Source: PRO6 sp035565775 (GTDB taxonomy: Bacteria; Pseudomonadota; Alphaproteobacteria; Rhizobiales; Xanthobacteraceae). From it: a stretch of DNA of 64,000 nt. The notes under the pieces are model-generated. The model made no database searches, was not told the origin of the DNA, and saw only the letters and a list, made by a program, of their open reading frames with translations. A program made the translations under genes and the position numbers. Positions 36,618 to 44,985 of this stretch are shown one piece after another. Each line of letters opens with the position of its first letter. Within the stretch, counting starts at the first letter, position 1. The stretch lies in the NCBI GenBank assembly GCA_035565775.1, contig DATMRW010000014.1, forward strand, positions 77,490 through 141,489, read 5' to 3'.

Positions 36618-37340
36618 ATGGCACTGATTGATCTTGCAAATCCGACCCGGTTCCTGGCCCTGACCGAGCGCGTGCTGCCGTGGTGCATCGCCATCACGGT
36701 GATTTTGCTGCTTTTGGGCCTGCAGCAGGCCTATGTCGCGCCCGACGACTACCAGCAGGGCGCGACCGTCAAGATCATGTTCATCCATGTTCCCAACGCC
36801 TGGCTGTCGATGTTCGTCTGGGGCGTGATGAGCCTCTCCGCGCTCGGCACGCTGGTCTGGCGCCATCCGCTTGCCGACGTGTCGGCGCAGGCCGCCGCCC
36901 CGCTCGGCGCCGCGTTCACTTTTCTGGCATTGGTCACGGGTTCCCTGTGGGGCCGCCCGATGTGGGGCACCTACTGGGAATGGGACGCCCGGATGACCTC
37001 GGTGCTGATCCTGTTCGTGATGTATCTCGGCCTGATCGCGCTATGGCGCTCGGTGGAAGATCCCTCGCGCGCCGCCCGCGCCGCCGCCGTGCTCACCCTT
37101 GTCGGCGCGATCAACCTGCCGATCATCAAATTCTCGGTCGACTGGTGGAACACGCTGCACCAGCCCGCCTCGGTGCTGCGGGCCGGCGGCCCCAAGATGG
37201 ACCCGTCCTTCCTCATTCCGCTTTTGATCATGGCGGTCGCCTTTTCGTTCCTCTTCCTGACGCTGCATCTGGCGGCGATGCGAAACGAAATTTTGCGCCG
37301 CCGCGTGCGCAGCCTGCGCATGCTGCAAGCCCGCCAATAG
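36618..37340 (+). CDS. ccmC: Haem ABC transporter permease CcmC
   Basis: A 240-residue membrane protein that loads haem onto CcmE. The periplasmic tryptophan-rich motif W-G-R-P-M-W-G-T-Y-W-E-W-D-A-R and the conserved His residues in F-I-H-V-P and T-L-H-Q-P are present. CTGGA suits ATG 36618 better than the ATG six bases earlier. A short hairpin (GACGGGA/TCCCGTC, 36587-36603) stands just before the ribosome site. Confidence 0.96.
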   Translation: MALIDLANPTRFLALTERVLPWCIAITVILLLLGLQQAYVAPDDYQQGATVKIMFIHVPNAWLSMFVWGVMSLSALGTLVWRHPLADVSAQAAAPLGAAFTFLALVTGSLWGRPMWGTYWEWDARMTSVLILFVMYLGLIALWRSVEDPSRAARAAAVLTLVGAINLPIIKFSVDWWNTLHQPASVLRAGGPKMDPSFLIPLLIMAVAFSFLFLTLHLAAMRNEILRRRVRSLRMLQARQ

Positions 37341-37351
37341 AAACGCCCGCC

Positions 37352-37528
37352 ATGCTTGGACCGTACGCCACCTTCATCATCGGATCCTACGCGGTCGTCG
37401 CCGGCGTCGTCGCCGTGCTCACCGGCTGGATCATGTTCGACTATCGCCGCCAGCGCGCCGCGCTGCGCGAGCTTGAGGCCAGCGGCGTCAGCCGCCGCTC
37501 GGCCCGTACCGAAACGGCCGCGTCATGA
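37352..37528 (+). CDS. ccmD: Haem exporter protein CcmD
   Basis: A 58-residue protein with one membrane helix (Y-A-T-F-I-I-G-S-Y-A-V-V-A-G-V-V-A-V) followed by a basic cytoplasmic tail (D-Y-R-R-Q-R-A-A-L-R). This is the CcmD pattern; it stabilises the CcmABC-CcmE complex. It starts 11 bases after ccmC and overlaps ccmG by four bases. Confidence 0.92.
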   Translation: MLGPYATFIIGSYAVVAGVVAVLTGWIMFDYRRQRAALRELEASGVSRRSARTETAAS

Positions 37529-38121
37529 GCGAAGCTCGCCAGCCCGCCGAACCCCCGCGCCGCAAGCCCTGGCTCGTCGCCCTGCCGCTGGTCGCTTTCG
37601 CCGTGCTCGCCGGCCTGTTCTGGTTTCGCCTCGGCTCCGGCGATCCGTCCAAAATTCCCTCGGCGCTGATCGGCCGCCCCGCGCCGCAGACCGCACTGTC
37701 CGCCCTCGACGGGCTGCTCGCCGACGGCGCGCCGGTGCCCGGCCTCGATCCAGCGGCGTTCAAGGGCAAGGTCAGCCTCGTCAATGTCTGGGCGTCGTGG
37801 TGCGTCCCGTGCCACACCGAAGCCCCGCTCCTCGTCGAGATGGCGCGCGACAAGGACCTGCAGATGATCGGCATCAACTACAAGGATGATGCCGGCAACG
37901 CGCGGCGCTTCCTCGGCCGCTACGGCAATCCGTTCAGCATTGTCGGCGCCGACAACAACGGCCGGGCCTCGATCGAATGGGGCGTCTACGGCGTGCCCGA
38001 GACGTTCATCGTCGGCCGCGACGGCACCATCGTCGCCAAGCTGGTGGGCGGCATCACGCCGCAGAACATCGAGACGGTGCTGAAGCCGGCGATCCAGAAA
38101 GCGCGCGCCGCGGCACGGTAG
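37525..38121 (+). CDS. ccmG: Thiol:disulfide interchange protein CcmG/DsbE
   Basis: A 198-residue membrane-anchored periplasmic thioredoxin that keeps apocytochrome c cysteines reduced. The anchor helix lies at about 18-36 and the active site is W-A-S-W-C-V-P-C-H-T-E-A-P. The G-V-P-E-T-F-I-V-G cis-proline loop and the family G-I-N-Y-K-D insert are present. Last gene of the ccmABCDG unit; ccmE, ccmF and ccmH are not in the window. Confidence 0.95.
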   Translation: MSEARQPAEPPRRKPWLVALPLVAFAVLAGLFWFRLGSGDPSKIPSALIGRPAPQTALSALDGLLADGAPVPGLDPAAFKGKVSLVNVWASWCVPCHTEAPLLVEMARDKDLQMIGINYKDDAGNARRFLGRYGNPFSIVGADNNGRASIEWGVYGVPETFIVGRDGTIVAKLVGGITPQNIETVLKPAIQKARAAAR

Positions 38122-38267
38122 ACGTCGCTTCGAAAGAAAATAAATTTTGAGCGTTTATCTGCCATTCATTTCGCGGCCATGGCGTTGCCATGAATTGAAA
38201 GCTAGCCTGTTCCCGCTGAGACAATTCTGAACTTCACATTTTGAAGTTTTCCTTGGAGGGACTTTTC

Positions 38268-38642
38268 ATGCGTTACCCCACGCTTGCTTCCCTGACGGCC
38301 TCGTTGCTTGCCATCGGCCTTCTCGCGTCCTCGCCCAGCTTCGCGCAATCGCCGCAGACCGCGCCCGGCGGCCAGATGGCGCCGCCGTCGAAAATGGCCC
38401 CCGCGGGCAAGATGGCCCCGGCAGAGAAGATGGCGCCCGCCCCGAAGCAGGAATTGCTCGACATCAACTCGGCGACCGCCGAGCAGCTTGATGCGCTGCC
38501 CGGCATCGGCAAGGCCTATTCCGCCGCGATCATCAAGAACCGGCCCTATCGCGGCAAGGACGAGCTGTTGCAGAAGAAGATTCTGCCTGAGAAGACCTAC
38601 AACAGCATCAAGGACAAGATCATCGCCAGGCAGAAAAGCTGA
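38268..38642 (+). CDS. Exported helix-hairpin-helix (ComEA-like) protein
   Basis: A 124-residue protein: signal peptide at 1-26 (ends S-F-A-Q), a low-complexity stretch with repeated K-M-A-P-A units at about 35-60, then a helix-hairpin-helix domain L-L-D-I-N-S-A-T-A-E-Q-L-D-A-L-P-G-I-G-K-A. The domain resembles ComEA, a periplasmic DNA-uptake receptor, but the protein has no membrane anchor and no com genes are nearby. GGAGGG seven bases upstream fixes the start at 38268. DNA binding is an inference from fold. Confidence 0.8.
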   Translation: MRYPTLASLTASLLAIGLLASSPSFAQSPQTAPGGQMAPPSKMAPAGKMAPAEKMAPAPKQELLDINSATAEQLDALPGIGKAYSAAIIKNRPYRGKDELLQKKILPEKTYNSIKDKIIARQKS

Positions 38643-38673
38643 CCGGCAGATCGCGACCGTCCATCCGCGCAGC

Positions 38674-38707
38674 AAAAAGCCCGGCTCGCAATCGAGCCGG
38701 GCTTTTT
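38674..38707. terminator. Bidirectional terminator
   Basis: GCCCGGCTCG / CGAGCCGGGC 10-bp stem at 38679-38702 with A5 before and T5 after, between the convergent helix-hairpin-helix and ispZ genes. Confidence 0.92.
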
Positions 38708-38729
38708 CGTTGCAGCGCTGCCTGCCCGA

Positions 38730-39332
38730 TCAACCTTCGTGGATCTTGCCGCGCGCGGCGTCGTCGGCTTCCGCGGTCGCCGGATCGCGCGAAAAGCGGT
38801 TGATCAGAGGCATCTGCGCCATGGCGAAGATCATCGTCATCGGCATGAAGCCGAACAGCTTGAAGCCGACCCAGAAATCGTTGCTCTGGGTGCGCCAGAC
38901 GACCTCGTTCACCACCGCCATCACGGCGAAAAAGACCGCCCAGCGCATCGTGAGAATCCGCCAGCCCTCCGCCGTCAGGTTGAACATCTGGTCGAACATC
39001 ACGGCGATCAGCGAGCGGCCGAAAATCATGCCGCCGAACAGCGTCGCGCTGAACAGCGCATAGACGATGGTCGGCTTGAGCTTGATGAAAGTCTCATCGT
39101 GCAGCACCAGGGTCAGCGTGCCGAACACGAGGACGATCGCGGCGGTGACGAGCGCCATGATCGGCACGTGGCGCGTCGCCACATAGGACGCGGCGATCGC
39201 CGCGACGATGGCCACCATGAAGGCGCCGGTCGCGGCGAACAGGCCGAACTTGGCGTTGGCGAGAAAGAAGATCACCAGCGGCCCGAGCTCGGTCGCAAGC
39301 TTGAACATCGGATGCGGCTTGTTCGGCGTCAT
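38730..39332 (-). CDS. yciB: Inner membrane septation protein A (YciB/IspZ)
   Basis: A 200-residue membrane protein with about five helices; family signatures include L-G-P-L-V-I-F-F-L-A-N and W-R-T-Q-S-N-D-F-W-V-G-F-K. It is implicated in septation and envelope integrity. The start overlaps the ftsY stop by four bases, so the two are co-translated. Confidence 0.93.
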   Translation of the reverse strand: MTPNKPHPMFKLATELGPLVIFFLANAKFGLFAATGAFMVAIVAAIAASYVATRHVPIMALVTAAIVLVFGTLTLVLHDETFIKLKPTIVYALFSATLFGGMIFGRSLIAVMFDQMFNLTAEGWRILTMRWAVFFAVMAVVNEVVWRTQSNDFWVGFKLFGFMPMTMIFAMAQMPLINRFSRDPATAEADDAARGKIHEG

Positions 39333-40276
39333 TTCTCGAACCCTGCAATGGCTCTGGCAAAATCCCCCGCCGCGAATGGCGCAAGGTCATCGACGCCCTC
39401 CCCGACGCCGATGAAATGCACTGGCAGCTTGTGCTTGTCGGCAAGCGCCACGAGAATGCCGCCGCGCGCCGTGCCGTCGAGCTTGGTCATGACGAGGCCG
39501 GTGACGCCGGCGGTCTTGCTGAAGGCCTCGACCTGCGACAGCGCGTTCTGGCCGACGGTGGCGTCGAGCACGAGCAGAACCGCATGCGGCGCGGTGGCGT
39601 CGACCTTTTTGATGACGCGAACGACCTTTTCCAGCTCGTTCATCAGCTCGGCCTTGTTCTGCAAACGGCCCGCGGTGTCGATCAGCAGCACATCGGCGCC
39701 CTGGTCGCGCGCCGCAGCCACCGCGTCGAAGGCGACGCCGGCGGCGTCCGAGCCCTGATCGCGCGCGATCACCGGAACCCTGGTGCGCTCGCCCCAAATC
39801 TTGAGCTGCTCGATGGCGGCGGCGCGGAAGGTATCGCCGGCAGCCAGCATCACCTTCCGGCCCTCGGCCGAGAATTTTGCCGCGAGCTTGCCGATGGTGG
39901 TGGTCTTGCCCGAGCCGTTGACGCCGATCATCAGGATCACGAACGGCTTGTGCGCGCCGTCGATCTCGAGGGGCCTGGCCACCGGGCCCAGCACCTTTTC
40001 GACCTCGGCGGCGACGACAGCCTTGACCTCGTCGCTGGAAATCGCCTTGTCATACCGGCCGTGGCCGATGGCATCCGAGATCCGCGCCGCGACCTCGGTT
40101 CCAAGGTCGGCCTGAAGCAACACGTCCTCGATGTCGTCGAGCATGGCGCGGTCGAGCTTGCGCTTGACCACGAGATCGGCCACGGCTGTGCCGATCGAAC
40201 TCGACGTCCGCTTGAGGCCATCGGAGAGCCGTCGCCACCAGCTCTGTTTCGGTTGTTCCGCTTTATTGTCACTCAT
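39329..40276 (-). CDS. ftsY: Signal recognition particle receptor FtsY
   Basis: A 315-residue SRP GTPase, the membrane receptor for ribosome-SRP complexes. The NG domain has G-V-N-G-S-G-K-T-T-T-I-G-K-L-A, D-T-A-G-R-L-Q, and T-K-L-D-G-T-A-R-G-G. The acidic A domain of E. coli FtsY is absent, as usual in alphaproteobacteria. Its partner ffh lies 6.5 kb away. Confidence 0.97.
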   Translation of the reverse strand: MSDNKAEQPKQSWWRRLSDGLKRTSSSIGTAVADLVVKRKLDRAMLDDIEDVLLQADLGTEVAARISDAIGHGRYDKAISSDEVKAVVAAEVEKVLGPVARPLEIDGAHKPFVILMIGVNGSGKTTTIGKLAAKFSAEGRKVMLAAGDTFRAAAIEQLKIWGERTRVPVIARDQGSDAAGVAFDAVAAARDQGADVLLIDTAGRLQNKAELMNELEKVVRVIKKVDATAPHAVLLVLDATVGQNALSQVEAFSKTAGVTGLVMTKLDGTARGGILVALADKHKLPVHFIGVGEGVDDLAPFAAGDFARAIAGFEK

Positions 40277-40325
40277 GAATGTGTGTTAGCCGTTTCATCG
40301 CCTAAACGAAAGCCGCCCGCCGCCA

Positions 40326-41066
40326 ATGAATACTTTGCAACCGCCCCCGGATGAAATGCTGGCCCGCGTTCTCCACCGCGACGGATTGATGCTGGTCATC
40401 GACAAGCCGCCGGGCATTCCGGTGCATCGCGGCCCCAAGGGCGGGGCCAATCTCGAAGCCTCGTTCGATGCGCTCTGCTTCGGCCTGCCGCGCCCGCCGG
40501 TTCTCGCCCACCGGCTTGATCGAGATACCTCCGGCTGCCTCGTGCTCGGCCGGCACCGCAAGGCGACCGCGACCCTCGGCCTCCTGTTCAAGCACAACAA
40601 GATCGAGAAAACCTATTGGGCGGTGGTCGAGGGCGGCCCCGCCGAGGAAGCGGGAACCATCGACATTCCGATCGGCCGGCTCAATGCCGAGCGCGGCTGG
40701 TGGCAAAAACCCGATCCGAACGGCCTGCCGTCGGAGACGCGATGGCAGGTGATGGGGCGCGGCGAGGGCCTGACCTGGCTCGCGCTGCAACCGATCACCG
40801 GCCGCACCCACCAGTTGCGTGTCCACACCTCGGCGATGGGCTGGCCGATCGTCGGCGACAACATCTATGGCAACGGGCCGCGGTTCGGCGAACCGGTGTT
40901 GCATCTGCATGCCCGCGAGGTCGTCATTCCGCTGTCGCGGAACAAGCCGCCGGTCCGCGTCACCGCCCCGCCGCCGCCGCACATGCACCAGCGGCTGTCG
41001 GCCTGCGGCTGGAAGGGCGAACCCGAGGCTTCACGCCCGCAAGGCGCATCAGACGACGAGGCGTAG
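40326..41066 (+). CDS. RluA-family pseudouridine synthase
   Basis: A 246-residue enzyme isomerising uridine in rRNA or tRNA. The catalytic Asp lies in A-H-R-L-D-R-D-T-S-G-C-L, followed by K-T-Y-W-A-V-V and T-G-R-T-H-Q-L-R-V-H. It has no S4 domain, so it resembles the RluA/TruC branch; the target is unknown. It sits on the opposite strand inside the dapF-mtaB-ftsY-yciB series and its 3' end overlaps that of mtaB by 18 bases. Confidence 0.92.
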   Translation: MNTLQPPPDEMLARVLHRDGLMLVIDKPPGIPVHRGPKGGANLEASFDALCFGLPRPPVLAHRLDRDTSGCLVLGRHRKATATLGLLFKHNKIEKTYWAVVEGGPAEEAGTIDIPIGRLNAERGWWQKPDPNGLPSETRWQVMGRGEGLTWLALQPITGRTHQLRVHTSAMGWPIVGDNIYGNGPRFGEPVLHLHAREVVIPLSRNKPPVRVTAPPPPHMHQRLSACGWKGEPEASRPQGASDDEA

Positions 41067-42320
41067 GCTGTCCTCGCCGGTGATCGTCAGCGGCAGCACC
41101 GCACCGGGCGTCTCGCCTGTGATCGCCACCGGCAAAAAATGTTCGGTGCGGCCCTGGCTCGCACTCTCGATCAGGACGCTGCGCCGGTGGCCGATCTCGC
41201 TAAGGAGCCTGCGCCGCAGCGCGGCTTCGCCGGCCTCGCGCAGCCGCCGCGCCCGCTCCTTGATCAGCGGGCCGGCAACCTGCGGCATCCGCGCCGCCGG
41301 GGTGCCGGGCCGCGCGGAGTAAGGAAAGACGTGCAGCAGTGAAAGCTCGCACTCCTCGACCAGCGCCAGCGACTGCGCGAACATCGCCTCGGTCTCGGTC
41401 GGAAAGCCGGCGATGATGTCGGCACCGAACACGATGTCCGGCCGCAGCTCGCGCACCTGATCGCAGAAGGCGATCGCATCGCCGCGCAGATGGCGGCGTT
41501 TCATGCGCTTGAGGATCAGATCATCCCCCGCCTGCAGCGACAGATGCAGGTGCGGCATCAGCCGCTCCTCATTGGCGATGGCATCGAGCAGTTCGTGATC
41601 GACCTCGATGGAATCGATCGATGAAATCCGCAGCCGCGTCAGCTCCGGCACATGTTTCAAAATCTGGCGCACGAGCCGCCCGAGGCTTGGCGAGCCGGGA
41701 AGATCCGCGCCAAAACTGGTGAGGTCGACGCCGGTCAGCACGATCTCGACATGGCCGGCGGCAACCAGCCGGCGCACCTGCTCGACCACCGCGCCGATCG
41801 GCACCGACCGCGAATTGCCGCGGCCGTAGGGAATGATGCAGAAGGTACAGCGGTGATCGCAGCCGTTCTGCACCTGCACGAATGCACGCGGCAGGCCGGA
41901 CTGAAAGCCCTCGACGAGATGCGGAGCCATCTCGCGCACCGCCATGATGTCGGCGACCGCGATTTTTTCGTCCCTCTCGATCCCGAACGACGGCGCAGCA
42001 TCGAATGCCGCCCGCGCCGCGAGCCAGGCTTCGCCGCGCATCTTTTCGTCGTTGCCGACAACGCGGTCGACCTCGTCCATCTCGGCGAACATTTTGGGCT
42101 GGGTCTGCGCTGCGCAGCCGGTGACGACGATGCGCGCTTGCGGGTTGTCGCGGCGCAATTTCCTGATCGCGCTGCGGGCTTGCGAAACGGCTTGGTTGGT
42201 GACGGCACAGGTATTGACCACCACCGTATCGGTCAGTCTCGCGCCGCTCGCCTGCTGCCGGATCACTTCGGACTCGCAGGCATTGAGACGGCAGCCAAAG
42301 GTGACGACCTCGACGCTCAC
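41049..42320 (-). CDS. mtaB: tRNA t6A37 methylthiotransferase MtaB
   Basis: A 423-residue radical SAM methylthiotransferase making ms2t6A37 in ANN-decoding tRNAs. The N-terminal UPF0004 domain begins V-E-V-V-T-F-G-C-R-L-N-A-C-E-S, the radical SAM motif is C-D-H-R-C-T-F-C-I-I-P-Y-G-R-G, and a TRAM domain ends the protein. The start is GTG 42320, four bases after dapF, with GGGGTGAGGG as ribosome site; the longer open frame is not supported. Confidence 0.94.
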   Translation of the reverse strand: MSVEVVTFGCRLNACESEVIRQQASGARLTDTVVVNTCAVTNQAVSQARSAIRKLRRDNPQARIVVTGCAAQTQPKMFAEMDEVDRVVGNDEKMRGEAWLAARAAFDAAPSFGIERDEKIAVADIMAVREMAPHLVEGFQSGLPRAFVQVQNGCDHRCTFCIIPYGRGNSRSVPIGAVVEQVRRLVAAGHVEIVLTGVDLTSFGADLPGSPSLGRLVRQILKHVPELTRLRISSIDSIEVDHELLDAIANEERLMPHLHLSLQAGDDLILKRMKRRHLRGDAIAFCDQVRELRPDIVFGADIIAGFPTETEAMFAQSLALVEECELSLLHVFPYSARPGTPAARMPQVAGPLIKERARRLREAGEAALRRRLLSEIGHRRSVLIESASQGRTEHFLPVAITGETPGAVLPLTITGEDSLRLVV

Positions 42321-42324
42321 ACCC

Positions 42325-43197
42325 TCACCCCAGATCGCTGAACAGCGAGGGCGCAAGACGGCCTTCGAACTCAAAGGTCGTCGCGCCCGTCATCAGCACG
42401 TGATCGTCGCCCTCGCGCCAATCGATGATAAGTTCGCCTCCCGGCAGCGTCACGGTCACCTTGCGATTGGCGCGGCCGAGCCGCGCCGCCGCGACCGCCG
42501 TCGCACAGGCCGCCGAGCCGCAGGCCAGGGTCAGGCCGACGCCGCGCTCCCAGGTGCGGATGGTAATGTGGTCGCGATCGACGATCTGGGCGATGGTGAT
42601 GTTCGCGCGCTCGGGGAAAATCGGATGATTTTCGAGCAGCGGCCCAAAGCGGCCGAGATCATGGGCGTGAACATCACTCACCCAGAACACCGCGTGCGGA
42701 TTGCCCATGCTGACCACCGACGGCGAATGCAGCACCGGCGCATCGATCGGCCCGATCTGCAGTTCGATCGCGCGGGTGTCGTAAAATTCCTCCGCCAGCG
42801 GAATCTCCCGCCAGCCGAAGCGCGGCTTGCCCATATCGACGGTGTAAAGCTCGGGCGTCTCGCCGCGCCAGCAGTTCAAAAGCCCGGCCGGGGTCTCGAC
42901 GGTCAGCGCATTCTCGGCGGTTGCCAAAAACATCTGCCGGGCGACGCAGCGCATGCCGTTGCCGCAGGCGCCGGCCTCGGAGCCGTCATTGTTGAAGATC
43001 CGCACGAATGCGGCCGTGCCGGGAAGGCGCGGCGGGTAGAGGACCATCAGCTGATCGTAAGGCACGCCATCCGGCGCGGCGATCGCCCGCGCCTCGGCGG
43101 GCGAAACCGTTGCCGCGGACTCGCGCAGATCCAGCACGACAATCTCGTTGCCGATGCCGTTCATTTTGACAAAGCGCTGGTTCGCCAGTGGGCTCAT
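42325..43197 (-). CDS. dapF: Diaminopimelate epimerase
   Basis: A 290-residue two-domain racemase making meso-diaminopimelate for lysine and peptidoglycan. The catalytic cysteines are in G-A-C-G-N-G-M-R-C and L-A-C-G-S-A-A-C-A. N-terminal K-M-N-G-I-G-N-E is canonical. It is coupled to mtaB (4-base gap). Confidence 0.97.
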   Translation of the reverse strand: MSPLANQRFVKMNGIGNEIVVLDLRESAATVSPAEARAIAAPDGVPYDQLMVLYPPRLPGTAAFVRIFNNDGSEAGACGNGMRCVARQMFLATAENALTVETPAGLLNCWRGETPELYTVDMGKPRFGWREIPLAEEFYDTRAIELQIGPIDAPVLHSPSVVSMGNPHAVFWVSDVHAHDLGRFGPLLENHPIFPERANITIAQIVDRDHITIRTWERGVGLTLACGSAACATAVAAARLGRANRKVTVTLPGGELIIDWREGDDHVLMTGATTFEFEGRLAPSLFSDLG

Positions 43198-43424
43198 GCG
43201 AAAAAATCCTCGGCGGTCTTATATGGCGAATATCCGGCGATTGACCAGTGCCGCATCGGCGCCGCCATCTCGCCTTATCGACCGGCGATGCCCTGATTAT
43301 GACGCCTTTGCCCGCCTATGTGCACTGGGACGGAACACAGGCTCCGTGCTAAACTCGCCCGCCGCGCGCGTCGCACCCCACCCCTGCATCCCCGCCTCTT
43401 GTCCAACTCCTTTGGAGACGCTGA

Positions 43425-44174
43425 ATGACTAGCCGCCTTCGCCATGCCCGGATCGCGCTGTCGATGACCGCAGCCCCGTTGATCGTGGCGCTTGCGATCT
43501 CCGGCGCATCAGCGCAATCGCCGGCACCGGCCGAGCAGACCCCGGCTGCGCCTGCGGCGGAAACTGCACCGGCAACGCCTGCGCCCGCGCCCGCGGCACC
43601 CGAGACGGAGCCGGCCGCGCCGAAGGCGACCGAATCGGCGCCGGCGCCCGCTTCGCCCGCCCCTGACAAGGCGGCAGAGCCGGCGAAAACCCCGGAACAG
43701 AAAGTGCAGACGGCCGATCCGTTCGGCCAGGAAATGACGCTCGAGCCGAAGACCGTCGTGACCCTGAAGGGCACCGCCGCGTGGGAAAACGCCTTCGAGG
43801 CGCTGTCGGATTCGTTCAAAAAACTGTCAGCGGCTCTGGCGAAAAGCGGCACCTCGCCGTCCGGCCCGTTCATCGTCGTCTACACCGCGACCGACGATTC
43901 CGGCTTCACCTACCTGACCGAGATTCCGGTCGATCAGGAACCAAAGGACCTGCCGAAGAATTTCAGCATCGGCAAATCGCCTGAAGGAAAGGTGCTCAAG
44001 TTCGTCCATCGCGGCTCTTACGACAACATGGACAACACCTACGAGGCGATCACCAACCACCTCGATGAGAAGCAGCTCGAAGCCCGCGACATGTTCATCG
44101 AGGAGTATACGACCGATCCTCTGAAGACATCCGAAGACAAGCTCGTCATCAATGTCTTCGTCCCCCTGAAATAA
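43425..44174 (+). CDS. Exported protein with Pro/Ala-rich linker and GyrI-like effector-binding domain
   Basis: A 249-residue protein: signal peptide (1-31, ends A-S-A-Q), then about 65 residues of Pro/Ala/Glu-rich low complexity, then a GyrI-like/AraC effector-binding-type domain at 105-249 (G-P-F-I-V-V-Y-T, later K-V-L-K-F-V-H-R-G-S-Y-D-N-M-D and V-F-V-P-L-K). This small-molecule-binding fold is usually cytoplasmic; here it is exported. The linker probably spans or touches peptidoglycan (inference). GGAG precedes the ATG. The SIMPL gene follows after 14 bases. Confidence 0.78.
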   Translation: MTSRLRHARIALSMTAAPLIVALAISGASAQSPAPAEQTPAAPAAETAPATPAPAPAAPETEPAAPKATESAPAPASPAPDKAAEPAKTPEQKVQTADPFGQEMTLEPKTVVTLKGTAAWENAFEALSDSFKKLSAALAKSGTSPSGPFIVVYTATDDSGFTYLTEIPVDQEPKDLPKNFSIGKSPEGKVLKFVHRGSYDNMDNTYEAITNHLDEKQLEARDMFIEEYTTDPLKTSEDKLVINVFVPLK

Positions 44175-44188
44175 TCCGGGATGTTGAA

Positions 44189-44929
44189 ATGAAAGCTGGT
44201 TTGAAGGACTTTTCGCGCGTTCCTGTCGCGCTCGCCGCAGCCGGCCTCGCGCTGACCTGTGCCGTCGCTCCCGCCGCCGCCGAACCGCTGCCGCCGCCGA
44301 GCATCACGGTCTCGGGCGAGGCGACGGTTGCCGCCGCGCCGGACCTTGCGATCATCAGCGGCGGTGTCACCAGCGAAGCCAAGACGGCGCGCGAGGCGAC
44401 CGAGACCAACAACAAGACGATGGCCGCCGTTCTCGCCGCACTTAATGCCGCGGGCATTGCCGAAAAGGATGTTCAGACCTCGCGGCTGTCGCTCTATCCG
44501 CAAACCGCCGCGCGCAACAACGATGGCCCAGTCCAGATCACCGGCTATCGCGCAACCAATCAGGTGACGGTGAAGATCCGCGACATCACCGCGGTCGGCA
44601 AGGCGCTCGACACCCTGACCACCGCCGGCGCCAATTCGATCAGCGGCGTCAGCTTCAGCGTGACGAATGCGTCAAAGCTGCTCGACGACGCCCGCATCGA
44701 GGCGCTGGCCGATGCCCGGCGCAAGGCCGAGATCTATGCCAAGGCGGCCAATGTCACGCTCGGCGCGCCGCTGAGCATTTCCGAAGGCTCGGTCTCCGCG
44801 CCGATGCCGGTGATGCGGGCGAAATTCGCCGCCGACAGCATGCCGGCCCCGATCGCGACCGGCGAGGAAACGCTCCATGTCAGCGTCGCGGTATCCTACG
44901 CCATCAAGTCCGAAGGCGCGGGCAAGTAA
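44189..44929 (+). CDS. SIMPL domain (DUF541) periplasmic protein
   Basis: A 246-residue exported protein with a signal peptide of about 32 residues and a SIMPL/DUF541 domain (I-T-V-S-G-E-A-T-V-A-A-A-P-D, later D-A-R-R-K-A-E-I-Y-A-K-A-A-N-V). Family members include E. coli YggE, linked to oxidative stress tolerance, and BP26 antigen of Brucella, which forms channel-like oligomers. Probably co-transcribed with the preceding exported GyrI-like gene. Confidence 0.88.
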   Translation: MKAGLKDFSRVPVALAAAGLALTCAVAPAAAEPLPPPSITVSGEATVAAAPDLAIISGGVTSEAKTAREATETNNKTMAAVLAALNAAGIAEKDVQTSRLSLYPQTAARNNDGPVQITGYRATNQVTVKIRDITAVGKALDTLTTAGANSISGVSFSVTNASKLLDDARIEALADARRKAEIYAKAANVTLGAPLSISEGSVSAPMPVMRAKFAADSMPAPIATGEETLHVSVAVSYAIKSEGAGK

Positions 44930-44985
44930 GTCCGGCTCGGGCAGAAAATATCGGCGGCGGCGCGTGATGCGATGTGCTGCCGCCG

